From Bacillota bacterium (lineage in GTDB: Bacteria > Bacillota > Clostridia > Lachnospirales > Anaerotignaceae), in assembly GCA_017547125.1 (NCBI GenBank), contig JAFYQL010000188.1:1-6060 (forward strand): 6,060 bases of DNA. Reading direction: 5' to 3'. The position numbers and the translations under genes are program-made. Of this stretch, positions 1-5,588 are shown piece after piece (position 1 is the first letter of the stretch; each line of letters opens with the position of its first letter). The notes below the pieces were generated by a model, which did not search any database, was not told the origin of the DNA, and worked only from the letters and a program-made list of their open reading frames with translations.

Positions 1-215
1 AAATCGGTGACAGCTTCAAGGGTGTTGAAAAGACATTCGCTATCCAGGCAGGTCGTGAACTCAGAATTATTGTTGTTCCTGAAGAAATCACAGATGACGG
101 ACTTACACTTCTTGCAAGAGACATTGCGAAGAAGATTGAAGATGAACTTGAATATCCAGGTCAGATCAAAGTAAGCCTTGTAAGAGAAACAAGAGCAACA
201 GAATACGCAAAATGA
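1..215 (+). CDS. rny: Ribonuclease Y, C-terminal end (partial)
   Basis: Reading in frame from base 3 gives 70 residues ending in a TGA at 213-215; the 5' part lies outside the window. The visible tail contains GVEKTFAIQAGRELRIIV, then LLARDIAKKIEDELEYPGQI and the ending RETRATEYAK. This matches the conserved C-terminal domain of RNase Y, which follows the KH and HD domains. RNase Y is a membrane-anchored endoribonuclease that starts mRNA decay in many Firmicutes. The N-terminal membrane helix, coiled coil, KH domain and HD metal site cannot be checked here. The gene is followed after about 50 bases by a strong intrinsic terminator, so it probably ends its transcription unit. Identification rests on recognising the family's highly conserved tail. 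Confidence 0.93.
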   Translation, partial: IGDSFKGVEKTFAIQAGRELRIIVVPEEITDDGLTLLARDIAKKIEDELEYPGQIKVSLVRETRATEYAK

Positions 216-247
216 TAAATCAAAAGACACAGTATTAACTGGCGTAC

Positions 248-334
248 GAATAAGAAAACTTAAAATTATAAAAGCCTTGAATTTTCAAGGCTTTTATTTT
301 TTTATTAAATTTGAAATTTTAAGTCTTCTTATTC
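248..334. repeat. Outer inverted repeat enclosing the rny terminator
   Basis: The 20-base arm at 248-267 (GAATAAGAAAACTTAAAATT) is the reverse complement of 315-334 with one mismatch. The arms enclose the rny terminator hairpin at 268-297. A transcript through the whole region could therefore fold into a long stem capped by the terminator stem, with internal loops. This is longer than a normal terminator needs, and may be an extended 3' stabilising structure or the relic of a palindromic repeat element. Confidence 0.7.
268..303 (+). terminator. Intrinsic terminator of rny
   Basis: A perfect 13-bp stem pairs 268-280 (ATAAAAGCCTTGA) with 285-297 around a four-base ATTT loop. It runs into a T tract at 297-303. 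It lies about 50 bases after the rny stop codon, in the right orientation to end rny transcription. Confidence 0.9.
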
Positions 335-341
335 TGCTGTC

Positions 342-402
342 GCTATTCCGATTAAGAACTTCAAAAAATGAAGCAAAATATGTTTTCTTAATCGGAAGTA
401 GC
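342..402. repeat. 61-base imperfect palindrome upstream of the ZIP gene
   Basis: The 13-base arm 346-358 (TTCCGATTAAGAA) pairs perfectly with 385-397. After a single bulged G at 398 the pairing continues (GCTA 342-345 with TAGC 399-402), giving 17 bp in total. The apical part has its own small stem, CTTCA 359-363 with TGAAG 369-373. A run of seven T begins ten bases after the stem (412-418), too far for a classic terminator. It could be a structured small RNA, a second weak terminator, a protein-binding palindrome or a dispersed repeat. The sequence alone does not decide. Confidence 0.65.
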
Positions 403-432
403 TTAACTGTGTTTTTTTAGTGCAAAAACAAC

Positions 433-467
433 TTTAAAGATACTTGTTTTGTGATAAAATATATAAT
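433..467 (+). promoter_or_regulatory. Probable sigma-A promoter for the ZIP gene cluster
   Basis: An extended -10 element TGATAAAAT lies at 452-460, with a weak -35 candidate TTTAAA at 433-438 and a 16-base spacer. A second perfect -10 hexamer, TATAAT, lies at 462-467 but has no good -35 at the usual distance. Either would start transcription roughly 20-30 bases upstream of the ZIP start codon. A promoter is expected here because two hairpins separate the ZIP gene from rny. The exact hexamers are tentative. Confidence 0.45.
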
Positions 468-483
468 AAGACAGTTTGCAAAT

Positions 484-490
484 AAGGAGG
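484..490 (+). promoter_or_regulatory. Ribosome binding site that fixes the ZIP start
   Basis: AAGGAGG at 484-490 lies seven bases before the ATG at 498. An in-frame GTG at 492 is only one base from this site, too close to be used, so the ATG at 498 is chosen. Confidence 0.85.
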
Positions 491-497
491 CGTGTTT

Positions 498-1280
498 ATG
501 AATGCCAATATTATACTTATAGTTTTGATACCGTTTCTCGGAACAGTTATAGGCTCCGGATTTGTGTTTTTGCTTAAAGGTGAAATGAAGCAGGGGGTAC
601 AGAGAGCGCTTACGGGCTTTGCGGCAGGTGTAATGGTTGCGGCATCGGTGTGGAGCCTTATTATTCCGGCTATGGAAGAAAGTGCACACATGGGCAAGCT
701 TGCATTTCTTCCTGCATTTATAGGTGTTTGGGCTGGTTTTCTTTTCTTGCTTTTCCTTGATGAGTTTATTCCGCATCTTCATTTGAACAGTCAGTGCCCT
801 GAAGGCAAGGCGTGTAATCTTGGCAAATCAACAATGATGGTTTTTGCTGTGGCACTTCACAATTTTCCTGAAGGTATGGCAGTTGGCGTAGTAGCGGCAG
901 GCTGGCTTACAGGAAACGGAGAAATTTCCATAGCGGCGGCACTTGCTCTTTCGCTTGGCATTGCCCTTCAGAATGTGCCGGAAGGCGCTATTATATCTAT
1001 GCCACTCAAAAGCACAGGCCTTAGCAAAGGCAAGGCTTTTTGCTATGGTGCAGTATCTGGTGCAGTTGAGCCTGTTGGTGCAGTATTAACTATTATTCTT
1101 GCAGGAATAATGGTGCCTGTTTTACCATATCTTCTTTGCTTTTCAGCCGGAGCAATGCTTTATGTAGTTGTTGAAGAACTTATACCTGAAATGTCAGAAG
1201 GCGAGCATTCAAATGTTGGCACAATATTTTTTGCGGCAGGGTTTACTCTTATGATGGTGCTTGATGTGGCGCTGGGATAA
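498..1280 (+). CDS. ZIP-family divalent metal transporter (GufA-like)
   Basis: A 260-residue, strongly hydrophobic protein with about eight membrane helices, the usual size for a bacterial ZIP transporter. ZIP proteins move Zn2+ or other divalent metals into the cytoplasm. The two metal-site helices are plain: HNFPEG at residues 121-126 and QNVPEG at 158-163. The second has Gln where ZupT-type proteins have His. Further candidates for metal contacts are Glu191 in AVEPVG and the EELIPE stretch at 226-231. The loop before helix 4 is rich in His and Cys (HLHL at 93-96, Cys100, Cys106), as in ZIP metal-sensing loops. Overall this resembles the GufA branch. Substrate cannot be read from sequence; zinc is a guess. 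The last 26 bases of the gene are duplicated at 1650-1675. It probably heads an operon with the small membrane proteins and the XRE regulator. Confidence 0.92.
   Translation: MNANIILIVLIPFLGTVIGSGFVFLLKGEMKQGVQRALTGFAAGVMVAASVWSLIIPAMEESAHMGKLAFLPAFIGVWAGFLFLLFLDEFIPHLHLNSQCPEGKACNLGKSTMMVFAVALHNFPEGMAVGVVAAGWLTGNGEISIAAALALSLGIALQNVPEGAIISMPLKSTGLSKGKAFCYGAVSGAVEPVGAVLTIILAGIMVPVLPYLLCFSAGAMLYVVVEELIPEMSEGEHSNVGTIFFAAGFTLMMVLDVALG
1255..1280 (+). repeat. 26-bp direct repeat, copy 1 (3' end of the ZIP gene)
   Basis: This copy begins TGGTGCTTGATG and ends CTGGGATAA. It is identical base for base to 1650-1675, and identity stops on both sides (A1254 against T1649; G1281 against A1676). Here it encodes the last ZIP residues VLDVALG and the TAA stop. 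Confidence 0.97.
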
Positions 1281-1326
1281 GCTGGAGAGAACAACTTAAA
1301 TATTAATTGATATGGAGGTGCGGTAT

Positions 1327-1659
1327 ATGAATAATAAATTTAGTGAAAAAACAATGAAAGAAAAAACTTTGTACGTTGTTATGATGATTTTGCAACTAGC
1401 AATTTTAATACTAATTGGATATATTGCCTACCTTCGTGTTAAAACGGGGCAACACATATCGATGCCTTTGGTTGGATGTATTCTTCTTGTTGCAGTGAGT
1501 ATTTTTCGTATTGTTAAAAATCGAAATAGGTTTCAGGGAAGCGAGAAAGAACGCAGAGAATTTAAAATGATTGTCAACAGAAGTCTGATACTTGCTCCGA
1601 TTATTGCTATTGCCTTTATTGCAATAGTCGTTCTGATAAAAATAAAATTTGGTGCTTGA
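1327..1659 (+). CDS. Small three-helix membrane protein, unknown function
   Basis: A 110-residue protein I do not recognise. GGAGG at 1314-1318 sits eight bases before the ATG at 1327, which is preferred over the in-frame ATG at 1312 that overlaps the binding site. Three hydrophobic segments are visible, at about residues 15-36, 47-63 and 87-106. Between helices 2 and 3 is a very basic and acidic stretch (RIVKNRNRFQGSEKERREFK, 61-80), which would be a soluble loop. The final codons GGT GCT TGA lie in the second copy of the 26-bp direct repeat, so the ZIP-derived sequence is read in another frame and gives the stop. The gene is clearly more AT-rich than the ZIP gene before it. It is probably cotranscribed with its neighbours. 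A real product is likely given the good binding site, but no function is assigned. Confidence 0.7.
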   Translation: MNNKFSEKTMKEKTLYVVMMILQLAILILIGYIAYLRVKTGQHISMPLVGCILLVAVSIFRIVKNRNRFQGSEKERREFKMIVNRSLILAPIIAIAFIAIVVLIKIKFGA

Positions 1660-1675
1660 TGTGGCGCTGGGATAA
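1650..1675 (+). repeat. 26-bp direct repeat, copy 2
   Basis: This is an exact copy of 1255-1280. Here it supplies the last codons and TGA stop (1657-1659) of the 110-aa gene. Its final bases run into AAAAGGA, the ribosome binding site of the 68-aa gene. Confidence 0.97.
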
Positions 1676-1688
1676 AAGGAATGATTTT

Positions 1689-1895
1689 ATGAAAAAAGCG
1701 ATAATATTCATAACAGCATTCATATTGGTTTATGTCGGAATGTGTTATCTTGTGCCGGGGCTCAGAATAAAACTTGATGCGGAACCGATGGTTTATTTTA
1801 TCGAAAGCATAAAGAGTATGGTGCTGGTGAAAAGTGTGACGTCGTTTGTTGCGGCGATGATTGCTGTAATTGTCAGCGGGCGAATCAAAAATTAG
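1689..1895 (+). CDS. 68-aa two-helix membrane protein, unknown function
   Basis: The start ATG at 1689 is preceded by AAAAGGA (1674-1680) at eight bases, and the reading continues MKKAIIFITAFILVYVG. Two hydrophobic helices are visible, at about residues 4-23 and 46-63. They are joined by a linker with the pattern LVPGLRIKLDAEP. The basic N-terminus could suggest an N-in helix, or a signal-anchor. There is no lipobox or catalytic motif. The XRE regulator starts 13 bases downstream, so the two are almost certainly cotranscribed. Small membrane proteins beside membrane-bound XRE regulators are common in Clostridia and may be partners or targets, but this is context inference. I do not recognise a named family. 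Confidence 0.72.
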   Translation: MKKAIIFITAFILVYVGMCYLVPGLRIKLDAEPMVYFIESIKSMVLVKSVTSFVAAMIAVIVSGRIKN

Positions 1896-1908
1896 TGGGA
1901 GTTTAAAA

Positions 1909-2514
1909 ATGGAGTTTAATGAAAAATTACAGGAATTGAGAAAACAAAAGGGACTTACACAGGAGGCACTTGCGCAGGCGCTTTTTGTGTCACGAACTGC
2001 GGTTTCAAAGTGGGAGTCCAATAGGGGATATCCCAATATAGAATCTCTCAAGGCAATTGCGAAGTTCTTTTCTGTAACTATAGACGAGCTTTTGTCGGGC
2101 GATGAAGTGCTTTCCATAGCCGAAGAAGACGGCAGACAGAAAGAAATGCATTTTGTTGATTTGGTCTTTGGTCTTCTGGATTGCAGTGCGGCCATATTCT
2201 TTTTTCTTCCGCTTTTTGGACAGAAGGCAGATGGCATTGTATACGAAGTGTCGCTTCTGTCACTTGATGCGGCTGCATTATATTTAAGAACTGGCTATTT
2301 TGTTGTTGTGACGGGCATTGTTGTATGGGGTGTACTTACTCTTGCACTTCAAAACTGCGGAAATCAGTTTTGGCAAAAATATAAAAATAAAATATCACTT
2401 GTGCTTAACATTGTGGGAGTATTGCTTTTTATTATTAGCTCACAGCCCTATGCGGCGGTTCTTTTGTTCATATTCCTGTTGATTAAAGTGATGATATACA
2501 CAAAAAAACGATGA
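1909..2514 (+). CDS. Membrane-anchored XRE (Cro/CI-type) transcriptional regulator
   Basis: A 201-residue protein with an N-terminal helix-turn-helix of the Cro/CI family, at about residues 5-62. It has the family pattern LRKQKGLTQEALAQAL, recognition helix SRTAVSKWE (29-37), then GYPNIESLKAIAKFF and IDELL. The C-terminal half has about four hydrophobic helices, near 83-103, 127-147, 162-177 and 180-197, ending in a basic tail (KVMIYTKKR). This is the layout of membrane-tethered Firmicutes XRE regulators, in which the membrane part is thought to sense envelope state or a partner protein. The ATG at 1909 is chosen because GGGAG at 1897-1901 lies seven bases upstream; the upstream in-frame ATG-less extension to 1870 lacks support. 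Likely target: its own operon, with the ZIP gene, small membrane proteins or the downstream PAP2 gene. This is inferred from position only. Confidence 0.88.
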   Translation: MEFNEKLQELRKQKGLTQEALAQALFVSRTAVSKWESNRGYPNIESLKAIAKFFSVTIDELLSGDEVLSIAEEDGRQKEMHFVDLVFGLLDCSAAIFFFLPLFGQKADGIVYEVSLLSLDAAALYLRTGYFVVVTGIVVWGVLTLALQNCGNQFWQKYKNKISLVLNIVGVLLFIISSQPYAAVLLFIFLLIKVMIYTKKR

Positions 2515-2523
2515 TACGGAAAG

Positions 2524-2555
2524 TGTCACCTGTGTGACGACATAATTCTTATAAA
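2524..2555 (+). promoter_or_regulatory. Possible promoter and operator before the PAP2 gene
   Basis: A small palindrome GTCAC (2525-2529) / GTGAC (2534-2538) is separated by CTGT. A TATAAA hexamer follows at 2550-2555, with no recognisable -35 at the normal distance. The palindrome occupies the place where a -35 would be. A regulated promoter bound by an activator or repressor, for example the adjacent XRE protein, is possible but speculative. Confidence 0.3.
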
Positions 2556-2559
2556 TTTT

Positions 2560-2619
2560 AAAGCCTTCCTTTATAGTGGAACTGGGCAGATGCCCATAGC
2601 ACAAAAGGGAGGCTTTTTT
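2560..2619 (+). terminator. Terminator-like hairpin that contains the PAP2 ribosome binding site
   Basis: A 13-bp stem pairs 2560-2572 (AAAGCCTTCCTTT) with 2604-2616 (AAAGGGAGGCTTT), with one G-U pair and no unpaired bases. The loop holds a further stem TGGGC 2583-2587 / GCCCA 2592-2596. T2614-2619 follows, the layout of an intrinsic terminator for the XRE transcript. The 3' arm is also the PAP2 ribosome binding site: GGGAGG ends seven bases before the ATG at 2620. The structure would both stop read-through and hide the binding site. An attenuator or RNA switch cannot be excluded; I recognise no known riboswitch class. Confidence 0.7.
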
Positions 2620-3264
2620 ATGAGAAAACGAAAAATTTATGTTGGTGCAGTTATGCTTGTATTATTTTTGGTGTGGACTGTGCTTGTCAGCATTGTTGAT
2701 GTAAGACCGATTGGTCCGCAGAATTCGGAAGTGGGATTTGCGGGGATAAACGGCTTTTTCCACAATCTTACGGGAGTACATATGTGGATATATGTCCTTA
2801 CAGACTGGCTGAGCCTTGTGCCGGCGGGTATAGTTCTGGGCTTTGGTATTCTCGGACTCAAGCAATGGATTGAGAGAAAAAGTATATTAAAGGTTGACTA
2901 TGACATACTTGTGCTGGGTGTATTTTATGTTGTAGTGTTTGGCGCATATATTCTCTTTGAAGAAATAGCCGTAAACTACAGACCTATGCTTATAAATGGC
3001 ATACTCGAAGCATCTTATCCTTCGTCAACAACTATGCTTGTGCTTTGTGTTATGCCTACGGCTATGATGCAGTTTGGCGAGCGCGTAAAAAACGAAAAAG
3101 TGAACAGATATGTAAAAAATGCTATCATTATATTCACAGTTTTTATGGTGGGCGGAAGGCTTGTTTCGGGAGTGCATTGGCTTACGGATATTATAGGAGG
3201 AATGATGCTGAGCGCAGGGATTGTAGCTATATATCGCTATGCACTTGAATTAAAGAAGAAATAA
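2620..3264 (+). CDS. Divergent PAP2-family membrane phosphatase-like protein
   Basis: A 214-residue protein with about six hydrophobic segments and PAP2 (type 2 phosphatidic acid phosphatase) signatures. PAP2 enzymes remove phosphate from lipids such as phosphatidate or undecaprenyl pyrophosphate at the membrane. Motif 3 is well kept: GRLVSGVHWLTD, with Arg180, nucleophile-type His186 and Asp190. Motif 1 survives as NYRP (Arg121, Pro122), but the usual Lys seven residues earlier is Glu114. Motif 2, normally PSGH, reads PSST (134-137), so the second catalytic His is missing. This variant layout (YRP, SYPSSTT, HWLTD) is familiar to me from clostridial PAP2 homologues, so it is probably a subfamily feature and not decay. 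The ATG at 2620 is preferred to the in-frame ATG at 2590, which lies in the hairpin loop upstream of the ribosome binding site. Activity and substrate are uncertain. Confidence 0.85.
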   Translation: MRKRKIYVGAVMLVLFLVWTVLVSIVDVRPIGPQNSEVGFAGINGFFHNLTGVHMWIYVLTDWLSLVPAGIVLGFGILGLKQWIERKSILKVDYDILVLGVFYVVVFGAYILFEEIAVNYRPMLINGILEASYPSSTTMLVLCVMPTAMMQFGERVKNEKVNRYVKNAIIIFTVFMVGGRLVSGVHWLTDIIGGMMLSAGIVAIYRYALELKKK

Positions 3265-3296
3265 AAAAAGAACCTTGAAAAATCAAGGTTCTTTTT
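3265..3296. terminator. Bidirectional terminator between convergent genes
   Basis: A perfect 14-bp stem pairs 3265-3278 (AAAAAGAACCTTGA) with 3283-3296 around an AAAA loop. The arms end in A and T runs, so each strand gives a stem followed by U-rich sequence. It starts directly after the PAP2 stop codon, and lies three bases past the stop of the minus-strand topoisomerase gene. It serves both. Confidence 0.92.
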
Positions 3297-3299
3297 AAT

Positions 3300-5522
3300 T
3301 TACAGTTTTAACTGTGCCGGCATATTATTTTTTTCTTTGTCGCTTTCCTTAAGGAAATGGCCTGTTGAAGGAACCTTTGTTGTGCGGTAATATTCAATGT
3401 TTTCGCACTCAAATTCGCTTACGGGATATACGCCTGAAATCTTACTGTTTTTCTTGAGAGTATAAATCTGTATGCCCACAGCATTTTTTGTATTGCTTAA
3501 AGGAATAAGATTTGTGTTGAAGAGGCACGCTTTGTCAGTGTCTCTTGTAAGTATGAAGTCACTGTCTTCTTCCATAAATGTCATGAAAATAAGACGTGAT
3601 TTTGCAGAATATGCATTGATGAGTTTCTTACGGTTTGTCTTTGTGCTATATGCATTAAGAGGTACTTTTGCTGCTTTGCCGTTTTCAAACATAAAGAGCA
3701 TCATTCCGTGATAATCGTAAGTTGCAGTGATGAAAATTATCTTTTCATCTTCTTCAAGGCCAAGCATATTTGTAAGGTAGTCGCCCATAGAGCTTGCCTT
3801 TGTTTCGGCGATTTCGTGAGCTTTCATTTTGTAAACATTCTGCTTGTCGCTGAAGAAAATAAGCTCTGCCTTGTTTGTTGTTTCAAGTTCACATACTATG
3901 CGGTCATCTTCCTTAAGCTTCTGCTCACCTGATGTACGGAGAGAAACAAGTGTGATTTTTTTGAAGTAATTGTGTTCAGTAAGGAATATCTTGATGCCGT
4001 AGTCGTCAATAAAGTCTTCGTGCGGAATTTCCTTGATGTCTTCTGAATAGAGAATTTCAGTTTTTCTTTCCTGACCGTATTTTTTAGCGGCATTTTTAAG
4101 CTGTGAACAGATGATGTTTTTGATTTTTGCATCACTCTTTAAAGTATCCTTAAGGCTTTCAAGGTCTTTCTTGAGTGTATCTGTTTCGTTAATTCTGTTT
4201 AAGATATATTCCTTGTTGATGTTTCTCAACTTGATTTCGGCAATGTATTCAGCCTGAACCTTGTCGATGCCAAAGCCTGTCATAAGGTTTGGAACAACAT
4301 CAGCTTCTTTTTCTGTGTTTCTGATGATGGCGATAGCCTTGTCGATATCCATAAGAATCTTGCCAAGGCCTTCAAGAAGATGGAGTTTTGCACTCTTTTT
4401 CTCAATATCGTAAGCAATCTGACCCTTTATGGAGCCCATTCTGAAATCAATCCATGCATCAAGTATGCCTGCAATGCCAAGTGTTTTTGGTTTGCCGTTT
4501 ACAAGAAGGTTGAAGTTGCAGCTATATGAATCGCAAAGAGGTGTTTGGTTGAAAAGCTTATGCATAAGCACTTCAACATTTGTGCTTTTTCTTACGTCAA
4601 TGGCTATCTTAAGACCATTAAGGTCTGTTTCGTCTCTTACATCAGTAATATCTTTGATTTTGCCTGCTTTTACAAGGGCAATAATCTTGTCGATAATGCT
4701 TTCGATGTTTGTACTGTATGGAATTTCTGTAATTTCGATACAACTGTTTTTCTTGTCAAAGTTGTACTTTGCACGAAGCTTGAAACTTCCGCGACCTGTT
4801 TCGTATATCTGACGCATTTCATCTTCGTGATAAAGAATCTGTGCGCCTGTTGAAAAATCAGGGGCTTTAAGATATTCCATAATGTTGATATCTTTGTTTT
4901 TGATGTATGCAATGGCTGTTTCGCACACTTCTTTAAGGTTGAAGCTGCAGATCTGGCTTGCCATACCAACTGCGATACCCTGGTTTGGATTGACAAGGAT
5001 ATTTGGGAATGTAGTTGGAAGGAGAGTTGGCTCAAGCATAGTTGAGTCAAAGTTATCTACAAATTCAACTGTGTTTTTGTCAATGTCGGCAAAAATTTCG
5101 CTGCAGATAGGTGCAAGCTTAACCTCTGTATAACGTGCTGCGGCATAAGCCATATCTCTTGAATACTGTTTACCGAAGTTACCCTTTGAGTCTACAAAAG
5201 GATGAAGAAGTGCTGCGTTGCCTTCAGTAAGACGCACCATAGTTTCGTAAATAGATGCATCACCGTGAGGGTTAAGACGCATAGTCTGACCTACAACGTT
5301 TGATGATTTTGAACGGTTGCCTGTGAGAAGACCCATTTTATACATAGTGTAAAGGAGTTTTCTGTGGGCAGGCTTGAAGCCGTCAATTTCAGGAATGGCT
5401 CTTGAAACAATAACGCTCATTGCGTATGGCATATAGTTAAGCTCAAGAGTGTCTGTTATAGGCTGCTCATATATTTTTTCTTCAATTATAACTTCAGGCG
5501 TTTTATCTTTTTTCTTTGCCAT
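3300..5522 (-). CDS. parC: Type IIA topoisomerase subunit A, ParC/GyrA-like (divergent)
   Basis: A 740-residue DNA-cleaving subunit of a type IIA topoisomerase, which passes duplex DNA through a double-strand break to relax or unlink DNA. The breakage domain includes PEIDGFKPAHRKLLYTM (44-60), a PHGDASIYE loop (85-93) and the catalytic Arg130-Tyr131 in AAARYTE. QGIAVGMA (181-188) is also conserved. The coiled-coil and gate region follows to about 500, then a beta-pinwheel-like C-terminal domain from about 506 with degenerate blades. I see no GyrA box (QRRGGKG), so a relaxing or decatenating role is more likely than supercoiling. Residues aligned to quinolone contacts are Ala89 and Glu93, and the DNA-intercalating Ile is Phe172. 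The start is set by GGAGT (5531-5535) eight bases upstream. The ParE-like partner lies 66 bases upstream, so this is an operon. The name parC is by context and blade features; it may be a lineage-specific paralogue of gyrA. Confidence 0.9.
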   Translation of the reverse strand: MAKKKDKTPEVIIEEKIYEQPITDTLELNYMPYAMSVIVSRAIPEIDGFKPAHRKLLYTMYKMGLLTGNRSKSSNVVGQTMRLNPHGDASIYETMVRLTEGNAALLHPFVDSKGNFGKQYSRDMAYAAARYTEVKLAPICSEIFADIDKNTVEFVDNFDSTMLEPTLLPTTFPNILVNPNQGIAVGMASQICSFNLKEVCETAIAYIKNKDINIMEYLKAPDFSTGAQILYHEDEMRQIYETGRGSFKLRAKYNFDKKNSCIEITEIPYSTNIESIIDKIIALVKAGKIKDITDVRDETDLNGLKIAIDVRKSTNVEVLMHKLFNQTPLCDSYSCNFNLLVNGKPKTLGIAGILDAWIDFRMGSIKGQIAYDIEKKSAKLHLLEGLGKILMDIDKAIAIIRNTEKEADVVPNLMTGFGIDKVQAEYIAEIKLRNINKEYILNRINETDTLKKDLESLKDTLKSDAKIKNIICSQLKNAAKKYGQERKTEILYSEDIKEIPHEDFIDDYGIKIFLTEHNYFKKITLVSLRTSGEQKLKEDDRIVCELETTNKAELIFFSDKQNVYKMKAHEIAETKASSMGDYLTNMLGLEEDEKIIFITATYDYHGMMLFMFENGKAAKVPLNAYSTKTNRKKLINAYSAKSRLIFMTFMEEDSDFILTRDTDKACLFNTNLIPLSNTKNAVGIQIYTLKKNSKISGVYPVSEFECENIEYYRTTKVPSTGHFLKESDKEKNNMPAQLKL

Positions 5523-5588
5523 GTTAGTTCACTCCGTAATTTATTTCGGTGTCGAAATTGTTTTTGTTTTTTAATCAGTCGGCATTTC

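Larger units (their letters stand above)
1281..1675 (+). other. AT-rich segment bounded by a direct repeat, likely inserted
   Basis: This 395-base segment contains the 110-aa gene plus the second copy of the 26-bp repeat. Removing it joins the ZIP stop codon directly to AAAGGA and the start of the 68-aa gene, leaving a normal 13-base intergenic spacing. Base composition differs: 98 of 300 bases are G or C in 1321-1620, against 146 of 300 in five ZIP lines (601-780 and 841-960). No transposase, integrase or terminal inverted repeats are visible inside it. Capture by recombination at the repeat, or duplication followed by divergence, are both possible. Insertion is an inference from the repeat and the composition. 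Confidence 0.6.

Noticed and set aside
417..782. Minus-strand open reading frames opposite the ZIP 5' region
   Set aside because: They lie antisense to a clear ZIP gene, have Cys/His/Lys-rich low-quality translations and no credible ribosome binding site.
230..1091. CAGTATTAACT shared by 230-240 and 1081-1091
   Set aside because: An 11-base match in AT-rich sequence with no supporting context is probably chance.
1281..1675. Insertion sequence or integron cassette
   Set aside because: There is no transposase or integrase, no terminal inverted repeats and no attC-like structure. Only the direct repeats are seen, so the segment is not called a named mobile element.
1533..2237. A 234-aa minus-strand open frame
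   Set aside because: It is antisense to three plus-strand genes with good binding sites and recognisable domains; its translation resembles no family.
2525..2622. Known riboswitch or T-box in the leader of the PAP2 gene
   Set aside because: I looked for a T-box AGGGTGG sequence and for cyclic-di-GMP and preQ1-type motifs and found none. Only a stem with the binding site is supported.
4670..5050. Open frames on both strands inside the topoisomerase A gene
   Set aside because: They are shadows of the strong 740-residue coding frame, which has conserved catalytic motifs along its length.
5523..5588. Terminator or promoter between the two topoisomerase genes
   Set aside because: The only stem is a 5-bp TTTCG/CGAAA pair (5544-5548 with 5553-5557) without a T run in the right place. 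The gap is better read as a plain operon spacer with a ribosome binding site.
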